A stretch of 64,000 nucleotides of DNA. Source: Oikopleura dioica (Eukaryota; Chordata; Appendicularia; Copelata; Oikopleuridae). The translations under genes were made by a program, and so were the position numbers. The stretch lies in assembly GCA_907165135.1 (NCBI GenBank), contig OU015568.1, forward strand, positions 12,346,501-12,410,500, written 5' to 3'. This document shows positions 43,014 through 54,118 of the stretch, in pieces (the stretch's first letter is position 1; each line of letters begins with the position of its first letter). The notes beneath the pieces were generated by a model, which worked only from the letters and a program-made list of their open reading frames with translations, searched no databases and was not told the origin of the DNA.

Positions 43014-43182
43014 CAGTTCGAAGTGCATTTACTCGAAGTACTTCGAAAAACGGTACTTCGAACCAGGTACACTTCGAACTGAGTACACTTCGAACTGAAG
43101 TCACTTCGAACTCAGTACACTTCGAACTGAAGTCACTTCGAACTCAGTACACTTCGAACTGAGTCCACTTCGAACCCAGTAC
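42988..43182. repeat. Terminal TTCGAA array, with orientation switch
   Basis: Two units in the tgtactcagttcgaag orientation (42991-43022) are followed, after about 43040, by about seven units in the opposite orientation (acttcgaactgag). The second orientation is that of the left end of the element. Host coding sequence resumes at about 43183. Confidence 0.88.
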
Positions 43183-43472
43183 ATACGCCCAAACACGGAC
43201 TTTTTGAAATTTTAACCCTTTTTCCTTTGTTGAAGATTGACCATTGACATTCCAGTCTTTGATCTTTAGCAAGTCGCCCCTCTCCAAGTCTTTGTCCGTC
43301 ACTATTAATGTCATTTCAGTCTTGTATTTTCCATCGGTGAGAATCGCTCGATAACTACGGGGTTTGTAATTTGGGAGTTCTCTGCAAAGAAGTAGCAAAA
43401 CGTGCACTGGCCCATCAGAAGGATTTACTGATTTGTTGAAAACAAGCGGGACAGTGCCCGGTATGAGAGTCA
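43144..43472 (-). pseudogene. RPA1 N-terminal domain-like gene cut by the element border
   Basis: The start ATG follows TTTTTAG-A. About 95 residues resemble the N-terminal OB domain of replication protein A large subunit: MTLIPGTVPLVFNKSVNPSD, PVHVLLLLCRELPNYKPRSY, RAILTDGKYKTEMTLIV, GDLLKIKDWNVNG, LKFQKVRVWAYVLG. RPA70N has the same order (G-x-I, P-x-L-Q-V, RYR-x-x-x-SDG, then G-x-I). Immediately after YVLG the frame enters the TTCGAA array and stops. No later RPA1 domains are present on this side. The rest may lie left of the window, or this may be a short paralogue or an already broken copy. It is collinear with the beta-galactosidase gene. Confidence 0.55.
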
Positions 43473-43659
43473 TTCTAAAAATGATGCTTTTTGATAAGCG
43501 ATTTCTTGTACTTGTGCTGTTCAATTAAAAATTTCTCTAAAAATGCTCTACTCCTGCCAAATAACTGGTAACGAACAAGCACTGTGTAGCACTGACCACC
43601 ACTCCGAACCATTTCATGCTTGAATTGAACGAAGAAAAACAGAGTTGTTGATTTATTTG

Positions 43660-46103
43660 TTATCCTAGGTCCGGAGAAGAAAGCAGTTGAAAAGATTTTC
43701 CGAGTTTTTCTTCTTCCAACCAAATAATCTCATTTTCGCCGGATTGTAACCAAGAAGCGGGCAAATACAGTGTCTAACAGAGTGTTCTCAAACTCAAATT
43801 TTTCTTACAACTCTTACCTTTTGAGGTCCTTTAGTCACCCAGTATCGACCAAGATTTCTTCCGTTGACAAAAACGACGCCTTTTGACCATCCTGTCATTA
43901 AGATGAAAGTATCTTTTGGCTCTTCGTTGATTTTAACTGTAGTCTTGAAAAATGAAGGCAGCATTTTGACATTTTCAGAATCAGCGTCATTCCAAGAAAT
44001 CGACGATATTTGCTGCTGATCTAGCGGATAAGAACAGATATTCCACGACGAAATGTACTCGGCTCCAACAAGATCAGGAGCTACGAAGATGCTTTCCGAG
44101 AAATTCTATAGCGAGTGTTTTACCTGAGAGCATTCCCATCCTTTGATCTTTCAGGTTACTAAAATTAACTCTTCCTGGATTCTCGACAAGGAACTCGACT
44201 AAAAACGATCTTCTTTCTGCTGAAAAATGCTCTGTCGCTTCAAACTCGTCTTGATTACAGCATTTTTCAGACAGTAATTGGTTGCAGAACACTTCTGATT
44301 TCTCCCCTCCTGGAGCAGAAAAGAAAACGCGATAACGGCCTCGAATCGATCTGAGAAGATTTTTGAAGATGACTGGCTCAACTGTTTCGTCTTCTATGTT
44401 TTTAACTTCATCTTCACTCTCTTTTTGCGTTTTTTCGAGAGACGGCTGTTCGATGAAAACTGAGTAAGAAGTGTATCCAAAAGCTTGGTCGAGATTTTCC
44501 ATGTTTGTTGGCTCTTCGAATTCTTTTCCTTCGCCGAGTTCTGACAATTTTGAGGTTTTTTCTACTTCAAACTCGCCATACGCTTCCGACTCGTTTTTGA
44601 ACACTTCCGAGGAGGATTTTTCACTTGTTGCTTCTCCGATGCATTTTCTGATAATCTCCCACTTTTCCGTTCTATTGCCGCTCTCATCAACCGGACAATC
44701 GTAATCATAGCTGGTCACATCTGCGGTGTAATAACCCTTCTCCAGTTCAATCGCTCCGTTCATGAAACCAAAATTGGTGCCTCCATGAAACATGTAAAAA
44801 TTCACACTCGCGCCTCGCTTTAAAATTTCCTTGAGAGTTTTTTCAAAAACTTCATTGTTGAGCAGATTTCTGTCGTGTCCCCAGTAGTCGAACCAACCAG
44901 CCCAGAATTCAGTGACGAGCATTGGCCTGTTAGGCTGAAGGCTTTTTAGCGCGTGCAAGTTGTCGCAGATCGGCGTTGATTTCGTGAGTTTTTCCACATT
45001 GAGGTATTTGAAGTTGATGGTTTTTAAGAGATCGTCGGGCATTTTGTAGCCGCCGAGAATGACGCCTTCGGGAGCTTTTTCCTGCGCTTCCTAAATTTTG
45101 AATTGAAGGATGCATTTCTTAAGATTTGATAACCTTTAGCATATTTGCTTTTCGAATCGTATGACCACCGTCTGAGATGAAAAAAAGCTCGTGGAGTCCA
45201 AACTCTTTCATAAGGTCAGAGAGCCAGGGCAAGTGTTCGATGTCTTTGTCCACGTAGTCTCCGTATTCGTTCTCCACTGGTTTTATTAAGCATAATTATG
45301 GAAAATAAAACCATAATTTACCTTGAAAAGCGATTATTGGCCCGCCATTGGAATGTTGTAAAGGAGCAAGGAGAGGAAGCAATTTTGAGAAGTAAGATCG
45401 GACGGCGTCTTTTTGGAATCAGATGAAAATAATTTGACATGTGCAAATTTGGCTACCTTGATAGCCCGAGTAGTTCGAGCGGATGTGCATATCGGCATCT
45501 TTGAGCAGCCAGTAGGGCAGTCCACCCCAGTCCCACTCCGAGCAGATGTAAGGGCCTGAAATAAAATGCAATCAACGAGGATATTTGCAGACAGTAAAGT
45601 TGAACGAGTTGATATCCCGTAAGCTATTTGAAGAAGAATAAAAGAAAAGAGGTTTTTTACCTGGACGACAAAGAACTTTCAATCCCATTTCCGCCGCGAT
45701 TGAAAAGAACTCAACAAGATCGAGCTCGCCTCCGAAATCGAAATTCCCACGCTCTTTCTTAACCACAGTTTTTATAATTGATAAGGCTGGAAAATGGGTA
45801 CCTCGTGGCGATTCCATGGAATATAGACATCAATGGTGTTCAATCCACAATCAACAACAGATTGAAGTCGATGCTTCCAGGATTGCTTTGGTATTCTGAA
45901 AGAAAAATGATCTAAAAATAAGTAGTTTAAGGAATTTGAATTTCGTTAAATTAAAAATGAATCGATAACTTATTAAGCCTTTAAGAACAAGATGTTTGTA
46001 ATTACCTAAAATAATGAATCGCGCCACTCAAAATCCTAAAATCCTTTCCATCCAGCTGGAAAGTGTCCCCTTCTGCTGTCAACCCAGCTTTCTTCTCACC
46101 CAT
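43660..46103 (-). CDS. Beta-galactosidase, glycoside hydrolase family 35
   Basis: Lysosomal-type beta-galactosidase family, removing terminal beta-galactose. Exon 1 reads [19 protein letters not shown], then [12 protein letters not shown], a GH35 hallmark. Later exons give [32 protein letters not shown] and, at the acid/base site, [15 protein letters not shown]. The nucleophile region is [19 protein letters not shown] (TEFW glutamate) and [16 protein letters not shown] follows. C-terminal beta domains include [17 protein letters not shown] and [14 protein letters not shown]; the last exon ends LSSPDLG-stop. About ten short introns. The middle (44430-44700) carries an acidic insertion rich in S and E. 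I see no clear signal peptide at this start, so an upstream exon or a cytosolic form is possible. Confidence 0.93.
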
Positions 46104-47879
46104 TTTCTCTAACTCTTAGAGTCGAATAGAATTCTCTTAACCAATCAAGTTGCAGCTATTTTCCGTTTTTATTTTACTTTTTGGGGAAAACAAGTTGTGG
46201 CTGAAAGAATTTATTGAAGGGCGAAAAGCAAACGAACTTGTGGAAATGTTGACTGACTGGTGCGCGAGAAGCTGCTCTAGCGTCCGATCGATTACCCCAT
46301 TGGAAATTTATTAGCAAAACTCGACAACTTGTTCTACCTAAGCGTAGCCTTGTTATTGACCGATTTGGACGCTAATTGCTGCTGGAATCGATGTTTAACA
46401 ATTCGAGTAATTCAATTCAAACATTTACAGTCGCTGACGTACGAATCTCACGATTAAATTGTTACGGATATATTCCGATCAATAGAGCCGTATTTTATTC
46501 TCTTAGAAGAAATTTATCTTGACATATTATTGACAGAACGTCCTCCAGTTTTTTTCCTACCGTACCAAAATCGTAAGATTTCTTTAATCAGCAAAGACCT
46601 CAAGTTGAAAAAAAGCAATTTGAAGAAGTGGTCATCCCTCTCTTTCACTCTGATTGATTAACCCAGAATCTGAGTCTGCTTCTTTTGATCAAACCCAAGA
46701 CCAACCAAACTGGTTCAAAAATGATATGCTCATTTTTCAAGAAGCTTTTCCAGCATGTCCTCTTTTCAGAGAGCCGAGATTTCTGCTTCCTTGTTGTTGC
46801 CTGATCCTGACTTGCTCTGGCCTTTTCGTACTATTATTCCTGTCTCCGTTTTTGGAGGATATTTTTAACGGCTACTTTTAGCGGTGATATTAAATCTCTC
46901 TAGAATAAATTTACTGAAAGATTTTTATGAAATAAATTGTTGAAATGTTTTCCATTGAAGCTGATTTCCGTGAAATCTGAGATTTTAAATCAGTTTGTTC
47001 CTAGATCTGTTTCTGCGATTACAAGAGGCTTGCCCTAACTGAGAAGTGTGTACTCTATCACGCAGCGTTTATTTGTTTCTGCTTGTGTCTCGTGTTTTCC
47101 TTACTCGGTTTTTTCGTCAAAACATTCAAAAAAAAGAGAAGCAAAAATGAAGAATTTACGGGTACTACAGCTAATTTCCATAGCACAAGCGATTAATGTA
47201 CAAAACATTGTCGACAGAAGCAAACACGGGCTAAAAAGATTATTTACTATTTACACCTTCTATAATTCGATTATATATTCTATTAGCCTGTTAATAGAGA
47301 GGCAAATCGATTCTTGGGAAATCGTGTCCGACGAGCTAATACAGGAGCATGGGAATGGGGTTCAAAAGACAGTAAAAGTCTTCAAGAATATATAATTTAT
47401 TAAATTAAATTAAATCATCTTTGATTGACAAGTGAAAAAGTGAACTGATAACCAGGCAAATTATCACATGTTTTTGGCATCATTTTATTACGATTATATT
47501 ATATTTTCTTTACGATTCCATTAGTTTACGCGTTCTTGGAATGTGAAAGCCATACGGTTTTTTAGATGCGAAATTCTTCAACGAAAGGCATCATATTTTT
47601 TTCTCAACATTGGTGGCTGAAGTGTACTGACGTTTTGGTTTCATTTTGGCATGGAGAACAAGTAAATAGGTTGTTAAATATAGTTCAGTTTGAATAGTAA
47701 ATATTTTTTTCACATAAATTTAATTTCAGACAACCAGAGTGTTTTTCACACGCTAAAAGGAGAAGCTTCATTTTAGATTATTTTCTTCATCAAAAATTAT
47801 TTTGCAATTTCATATCTCGGTTTGAGAATTGTGATTTTCCATTTGCCTCTTTGTACGCTCGTAAATTTTTATGACTAGC
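46104..47879. other. Intergenic, no supported gene
   Basis: AT-rich sequence between the divergently oriented beta-galactosidase and Gla-domain genes. Short open frames near 46654 and 47147 have no motif or splice support. It may hold the promoters of both genes and the signal-peptide exon of the Gla gene. Confidence 0.45.
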
Positions 47880-49392
47880 AATTTTTATGAACCCCAAGCA
47901 GGGCTGGATTGAAGAGATGAAAGAAGGTCACTTGGTTCGCGAATGTTACAAAGAAACCTGCTCGTACGACGAGGCACTGGAAGCGATTGAGTCGATTAGT
48001 GACACAAAAGTCTTTTGGGAAATGTTCACTGATCCTTGCAAGAAACTGAATCCCTGCGGGTATCTCCCAGAATTGTTCTGAGCTGGATTAAGTCATTCTC
48101 CTTAGCGCGCATAAGTGCAACGACATGAGCAGGGGTCACTTCGCCTGTCAATGCGAAGAGGGCTTCGACGGATTCAGCTGCGATCACGACTGCTCGAGCA
48201 AGAACAAGCCGCTCACGGTCAATTTGAAAGAGGAGAACTTTGGCGCTTCGTCGTTTATTCCATCCGATAAGAACGGAGTTGGATACGAGCCGTTTAATGC
48301 CAGATGGAATCAAGCTCTTGGATACTTTCATGTTCCAACTGGTGGATTTCCCAATGTTTGGAAGCCGCAAATTGACGATACAGGTAGTCTTGATTCCCTG
48401 AAAACTTGAGCCAACGAATTCTAGAGCCGTATTTGTGGATCGATTTGGGCGAAAGAAGAACAGTTTTCAGCATGGCATTGCGCTCAGGAAAAGTTCTCGC
48501 CAAAAAAGCTATTCGAAGGTCAATTATTGACTCAAGTTTTACCGTGATCTAAAAAATGAAGCGGCCCTCTAAAAGCAGTTTTAGCGTGAACTCTTGACAG
48601 GATACCACAAAGGATCTATCTGGTAAGGCAAGAGATCGCCACTTTGTATTCTATACGCGCCAGAAAAAATGTAACGCTTTTTCTAGTGCTCCAAATACTG
48701 TAGAAGTGGTGTTCGACAAGAAGAAAAATTTCTTGGAAGAAATAAACGGACACGTCTATAAAGGTAAATTTCTTGATCCTTGAATTTGGTTGAACTTGAA
48801 TTTCAGTGGATAACACGACGGTTGAGCCCCAGCAGATTACACTGAACAAGCCGGTATATGCGCAATTTATTGCAATCAGACCGCGATTCACAGTCGACCC
48901 TGGTAAGACACTTTCTGATTAAAAATTTATTCGGGCTATCGTTAGTTCAACTGCTCCTCCTCAGGGTTATAACTGCAGTAGATATTTACGTCAAAATCGA
49001 CTAAAAAGCTGACCTGTTAAATTGCTAATAAGGTCTTCATTTGTCTACTTGTAACTGTTTATAATCAATTAATTCTTTTTATTATTAAAATTTCTTCATT
49101 TGAACATAATTATTGAAAGAATTCAATGTTGGTAATGGACTTAGTTAATCTATTTGTATTGCCTTGACGTGTAGTATCAACAAATCAAATTCTCGCCCGT
49201 TGGTTAGCCCCTAATGCCTCAATACATAAAATAAACAGATCAGTAAAGGTTTACCGTAAAATTACGATCTTTGCACAGAATTCAGCACTTTCACCATTTT
49301 TAGATCCCGCGATTCCTCCCTGTTTGGCAGTCGAATTCTACGGCCGTGGCGGGGCAAATCCTGCGCCCGACAACTGCAAAAATCAAAGTTGA
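47880..49392 (+). CDS. Gla-EGF-discoidin (F5/8C) secreted protein, 5' exon not found
   Basis: A coagulation-factor-like extracellular protein. The first visible exon is a Gla domain: NPKQGWIEEMKEGHLVREC, YKETCSYDEALEAIE, TKVFWEMFTDPC, with paired glutamates (vitamin-K-dependent carboxylation sites, calcium and membrane binding) and the conserved cysteine loop. An EGF-like module follows (HKCNDMSRGHFACQCEEGF, DGFSCDHDC). The rest is a discoidin domain: FGASSFIPSDKNGVGYE, PYLWIDLGERRTVFSMALRS, VYAQFIAIRPRFTVDP, and after a 390-bp intron PAIPPCLAVEFYG, ending NCKNQS-stop. The signal peptide exon must lie upstream. Gla domains are essentially chordate, and this helps place the host. Exon order is secure; some borders near 48520 are not. 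Confidence 0.82.
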
Positions 49393-51342
49393 ATGGAAAA
49401 CAAATTCGTTTCCTTGCCATACGAATAACTTTATTAAAAACTTCAAAATAACAACATTCAGGAGAATCTTTCTTTTTTACCACATGAGATTGGCGTTTCC
49501 TCTCTGCAGGGCGCTCTGGCAGGCTCGTGAGTGAGGACGTTCAAGGCAGGCTTGTAAGTAGCTTCTCTTTGAAGTTGCTTAATTTTTTGTTGGAATAAAA
49601 AAATGTCTTTTTAACGAGAGAACTTACGTTGCCAAGCTTGAGTGAATGTGGAAAGAGCGAAAATGGCGACTTTGATTATCTTTTGAGGGATCTTTTTAAG
49701 GTCTTTTAAAAAGCCATTTTTGAAAGATTTCTTCGTTGTGTATTATTGATCCCTGTCTGCATAGTTTCAGTAAGCGTTCAACTTCTTTCTCGATATGAGT
49801 GGTGCTCCTGGAGAAGGCTTGGCTTTATAAGGCGAGAAAATCTGGGCATCAATTTATTTATAATTGCCCGTGTCGTGCTTATCTCCTCCGCCTCGTGTTA
49901 GATCATACAGTCAGAAGATATGTAGAAACCTCTTAAGACATTTATGACAGCTGGAGAGTTGACCTATCTCTCGACGGATTAAGGATAAGGAGCTGACAGC
50001 AGAATGTTTTAGCATAAAGGATTCATTACTAAAATGGCCTTTTATAACTGTTCCTAAACATTATTCTCCAAAATTAAGTGCAAAATCAGTATTGAGGATA
50101 ATTCGATTGAAGAAAAAGTTGAAATGGCAGCAGATTCCTTCGAGTAGTTTTTTAACGTGACTCGGTTTCGCGGAGCCCATTTTTTTATCTGATCCGGGGA
50201 AAATTGCAGTTTGTTAAATTGTTGCAGCACTCTAAAAATTGCAACGGAGTCCATCCGCTTAGCATTCTCAAATTCAACAGAGAGCGCTTATTTTGAAGAA
50301 ATACTTGTAAATGAAAGCACTAGTCCACGTGAGCGTGACTTGTGCAATTTGTGATTTTGTGTTGTTTTCAAACTCTAAATAGTATTTTTAATTGATTGAG
50401 ATTAAGTTGATCAGCGAGATTACGATTTCAACGGCGGCTAATTACAGAAGCAATTTAATTAAAAAGCTGTGGATAAAAATAGACTCTTGCGTGCACCAAA
50501 ACTGTTGTAAAGTGTAAGTTCGTGTCAGTTCAACTGCGAAATGGCCAAGATCTGATCAAAACCAATAAAGTCATGTTTTTTTTATTAAAAATTCCCAAGT
50601 AACTCGAAGTAATTTTCTCCTCCTGGAGTGGCACGGTTCAAAAAACAAAAATAAATTTCTCGTGCTGAATAAAGAAACACGACTAGGGCTATCTAAATTT
50701 GGCCTCCGCCTCTATACTTAGTCAGGGAAAATTAAGTTTGCCGTGCATTTGCATAAGTGCACCTAAACCTGGCCGGACTGCAGAGGTGCTTATTTCAAGA
50801 CTACAGCCGGAGTCCAAAATAAGGGACTTTTTTCGGTCCCGAATTTTCGAAAAAAAGTCCCTTAAATTGGTTCAATTTAACATTAGAAACATACAAAACG
50901 GGGCGCAGATTTTCGGCGTTTCGAGCCAAAAAGTCCCTTATCTTGGTGTCCCTTATTTTGGACTCCAACTGTACAGCAAAACTACGATTATCGTCTTGAG
51001 AGTCTTAGTGAACGGATCTTGAATATTTCTAATGATTTCATTAGTGATTATCTTATATTGGGCGTCTTCTGTAAAAATGAATATCTCTATACGTGGATCT
51101 CTAGAAAATCGAAATTAGCTTCCTTGGGTTACAGAAATTCACCTGGAATTACACCTGTAAAATTCGTGGATTAATTTTTGTAAAAAAAACTGCTGACATC
51201 TGCAAAAATACACTAATTTAGTCTTTGTTTGGTCGATTTATTGAACTGCGGTGGATTTTTACAGCGGAGTTTTCTTTCGTTAAAAAATACAATGTTTACA
51301 TGAGTTTTGATCAAAGTTTGATTTTCCTCCTTGATTCCTTTC
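49393..51342. other. Intergenic, one MITE-like repeat
   Basis: No supported gene; short open frames lack motifs. It contains the inverted-repeat element at 50800-50975. Confidence 0.45.
50800..50975. mobile_element. Short MITE-like inverted-repeat element
   Basis: Ends are inverted copies: cagccggagtccaaaata at the left and tattttggactccaactg at the right, flanked by ta on both sides. The interior repeats aagtcccttaaa/atcttgg. About 175 bp, no coding capacity; a TA duplication would suit a Tc1/mariner-type MITE. Confidence 0.6.
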
Positions 51343-54118
51343 TTATTGTCCCGGTAAGTGGTGGCCACGCGAATTGTAGGGATCGTTGTAGGGGTCGTAG
51401 GCGTAGTTTTCCTGGCCCTGGTTCTGCTGATGGCCTTGCTGTAGTTGATTGTATTGAGGTGGCGCGGACATGTCTTCGTACGCTTGTGCGTTCTAAACAA
51501 AATTCTAGCGCTCCGCTTTGGAATAGATAGCTTTTTAGCGAGTCATTAATTTGATCTTTCTCCTACCTGTTGTTGGCTATAAAAGTTTTGCTGTGGATTT
51601 TGTTGATTATAAGGATCATACGCTTCTTGTGGAGCTTGCTGCTGCTGGTTGTAATTGTTGAACTGGTTATTGTTGAAGGCGGGATTATTGTGCTGCGCGT
51701 AGCGGCCCATTCCGTTGCCGCGTTGACCGTAAATGTCTTCCATTTCGTAGGATCGCCGCGGTTGCTGCTGCTGGTAATAGTCCTAAAAGGCAACTGTTAG
51801 TGTGTGTTCACATTTGCTGCCCTTTTAGCTGAGGTAACAAGCCAAAAGTTCAACAGATAATTGCTCTGAACGAGCCTTTTCCAAAACCATAATCTCAGAG
51901 ATTAACCTGTTATAAATGAATCTTAACTGCATCTGAACATTGATTAAGATAAGAATTTATTTGTTATTGTTAAATTAAAAACGGATGTTTCGTGTTTTTA
52001 GGAGCAAAGCCGATTCTAGCCAAATCGACTTTGTTTATTTTTTATCTTTTTATCTGAACCCTCTAATTCGTTTTTCCTCTGAACTAGTTTATTGATAAGC
52101 TCACGTTTATTAACTGCTATGTTCAAAAAAGAGGTACACAAGTGTTTCGGAACTAACTATGTTAACACAATCTCGTTGAATATTTTGGCCACTGGAGCCG
52201 TATATTTCTTTCCCCAGAACTCTCCCCTTTCTCTTCAATATTTATGAATAGTACTAGTTAGTAGTGGTACCTGTGTGGAACCGCCGTATTGGCTTTGGGT
52301 GCCTCCGTAGTGGCTGGCCGCGCGGGAGGAGACGGGATTGTGGCTTTCGTAAACGTTGCTTTGCCCTGGCGAGCGTCGACGCCCAAAGAGCGGTGCTAAA
52401 TGGCGAATTTAATTACTGTGGGAACAGATGGACAAAGTTGACCCTAGACCGAGGGAAACGATAACGTGTGTGGGGCACATTCTAGCGTGACCTTGTGCTG
52501 CTCAAAATAGTGATTTATAATGTGAATAGGTATTCTCTTTCATAAATCACTGTTGGATAGAATTAACCTTGGCTTCAGTATGTTAATACTGTGGCTGAAC
52601 TATGGCACGTTTCTACTGTCTGAAAGACGCAGATAAATTAGCCCTTGATCGGCACTCGACACGTAAATTAATGCGTGATTACCTGTGGAGCCCACTTCGG
52701 AGGCAGCTGGAATGTAGGACGAGCTTGAGGATGCTGGACTTGAGGCTCCACGCTGCAAAGAAAGCGTTAATTATCAAAAAAGGGATAGAAGAATCTACCT
52801 GATTGTAATTATACCGAGAGCCATAATTGACACTATGCCTGTGCGACATATTGAAACCGACATTATCCTGGCCATTATTCTGATCAAAGGCGTTAAAATC
52901 GCGAGATCCACCAGGCGAAAGATTCGGGGAGGAGAAAGTTCGACGGAGGTTGTTTCTTGGGAAAGCTGCTGGAGCTGATTTCGTCGACTAAATTGATGTT
53001 ATTAACGGAATGCTACATTTAAACAAGAAGTTCCTCTCTTTGGTAAATATATTCGAAAAATCTTAAACATCTAATAATTTATTGATTATTACCTGAATAG
53101 GACTAGATCTTCCGTTATTGAAGCTGCTGTGATCCTTGTTATTCTGGTTGTATTCGCCGAAAGACTTCGACCTATCAAACGCGGAACCGTTGTTTCCATA
53201 AGCTTCGTATGAGTTCTGCTGAGGAACGTGGAAGCTAATAGGTAGTTAAGTTAATGCCACGAGCTCAGCGCAAATGTGCCATTTTAACGCTGACGGGTTA
53301 AGGAACAAACGTGGTTATTTTCACGCTCTTTTTTCGATAAAAATATACTGCTTGTATTTACCTGTAAGATCGAAGAGGCGCTTGCTGTTGTTGGTAAGGA
53401 TTCTGTGCATAAGGATTTTGTCCATAGTGATTAACCTGGCCGTACGGATTGGGTTGCTGCTGCTGCATAAAGCGCGGCTGATGGCCTTGGTAGATATTCG
53501 TCGGTTGCGTCACGAGCTTGGCACCGGGCGTCGGCACTGTCATGCCGTTTGGCGCGGTCGGTGCTCCCTGACCAGGACGGAAAGCGTGATTGTCGTACGC
53601 TGGTGGAGCTGATTGGAATGTCCTCCGCTGAAAAAGAGGATTTTAGACTCTCTAACTCTCCGTTATCGCTTTTACGGTAACACGTTAAAAGAGGCTGCAA
53701 ACGTAAAATTCCCCAAAAGAGCGATAAGAAACCGCTAAAGAGAGTGACCCAAAACCGAACCTGATAGAAGGGCGTCAGATAAGGCCGGTCCGGCTTGTTC
53801 AGCGTGTAAATATCTTCGTGCTGCTGGTTTTCGTCCTCGTCTTCGGCGATGTTGACGCTGCTCTTGAAGTAGTTGGCGTAAGCGCAGGAACCGACGCACA
53901 GGAGAATCAAAGTGGCGATGATTGGGAAGAAGATTCGAATAACCATTGCATCTGAAAATTATCGGTAAGGACTGCCAGGAAAACTGTTTTTAAAGCTTAC
54001 CATCTTCTTCGTCGTAATGATCGTTCCAAGCGGCAACGCCGTTGGGTTGTAGCGCAAGAATCCATAATGCCACCTCAAAGCCAAAGACCGTGGGCGCTCT
54101 TGTAAAGACGTTCCCCAT
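51343..54118 (-). CDS. Membrane protein with a Q/N/P/Y-rich cytoplasmic tail
   Basis: About eight exons. Exon 1 MGNVFTRAPTVFGFEVALWI, then LALQPNGVAAWNDHYDEE. Exon 2 holds a clear membrane segment, MVIRIFFPIIATLILLCVGS, followed by an acidic stretch (IAEDEDENQQHEDIY) and LNKPDRPYLTPFYQ. The long tail is low complexity: QPNPYGQVNHYGQNPYAQ, NNQFNNYNQQQQAPQEAYD, and the end NSRGHHLPGQ-stop. The first hydrophobic stretch may be a signal peptide, giving a type I single-pass protein with a tyrosine-rich tail that could bind SH2, WW or similar domains. I recognise no family. Small exons between 52250 and 53000 were placed by open frame and splice-site context only. Confidence 0.6.

Noticed and set aside
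1-43182. Maverick/Polinton or endogenous large DNA virus
   Set aside because: No family B polymerase, retroviral-type integrase, packaging ATPase, protease or capsid gene recognised; the transposase is MULE-type. A virus that lost these genes is not fully excluded.
46654-47395. Short plus-strand open frames between beta-galactosidase and the Gla gene
   Set aside because: No domain, no convincing splice sites, and composition like the surrounding AT-rich DNA.
49262-50254. Minus-strand open frames near 49.3 and 50.1 kb
   Set aside because: The first is the shadow of the discoidin exon; the second has no motif or splice support.
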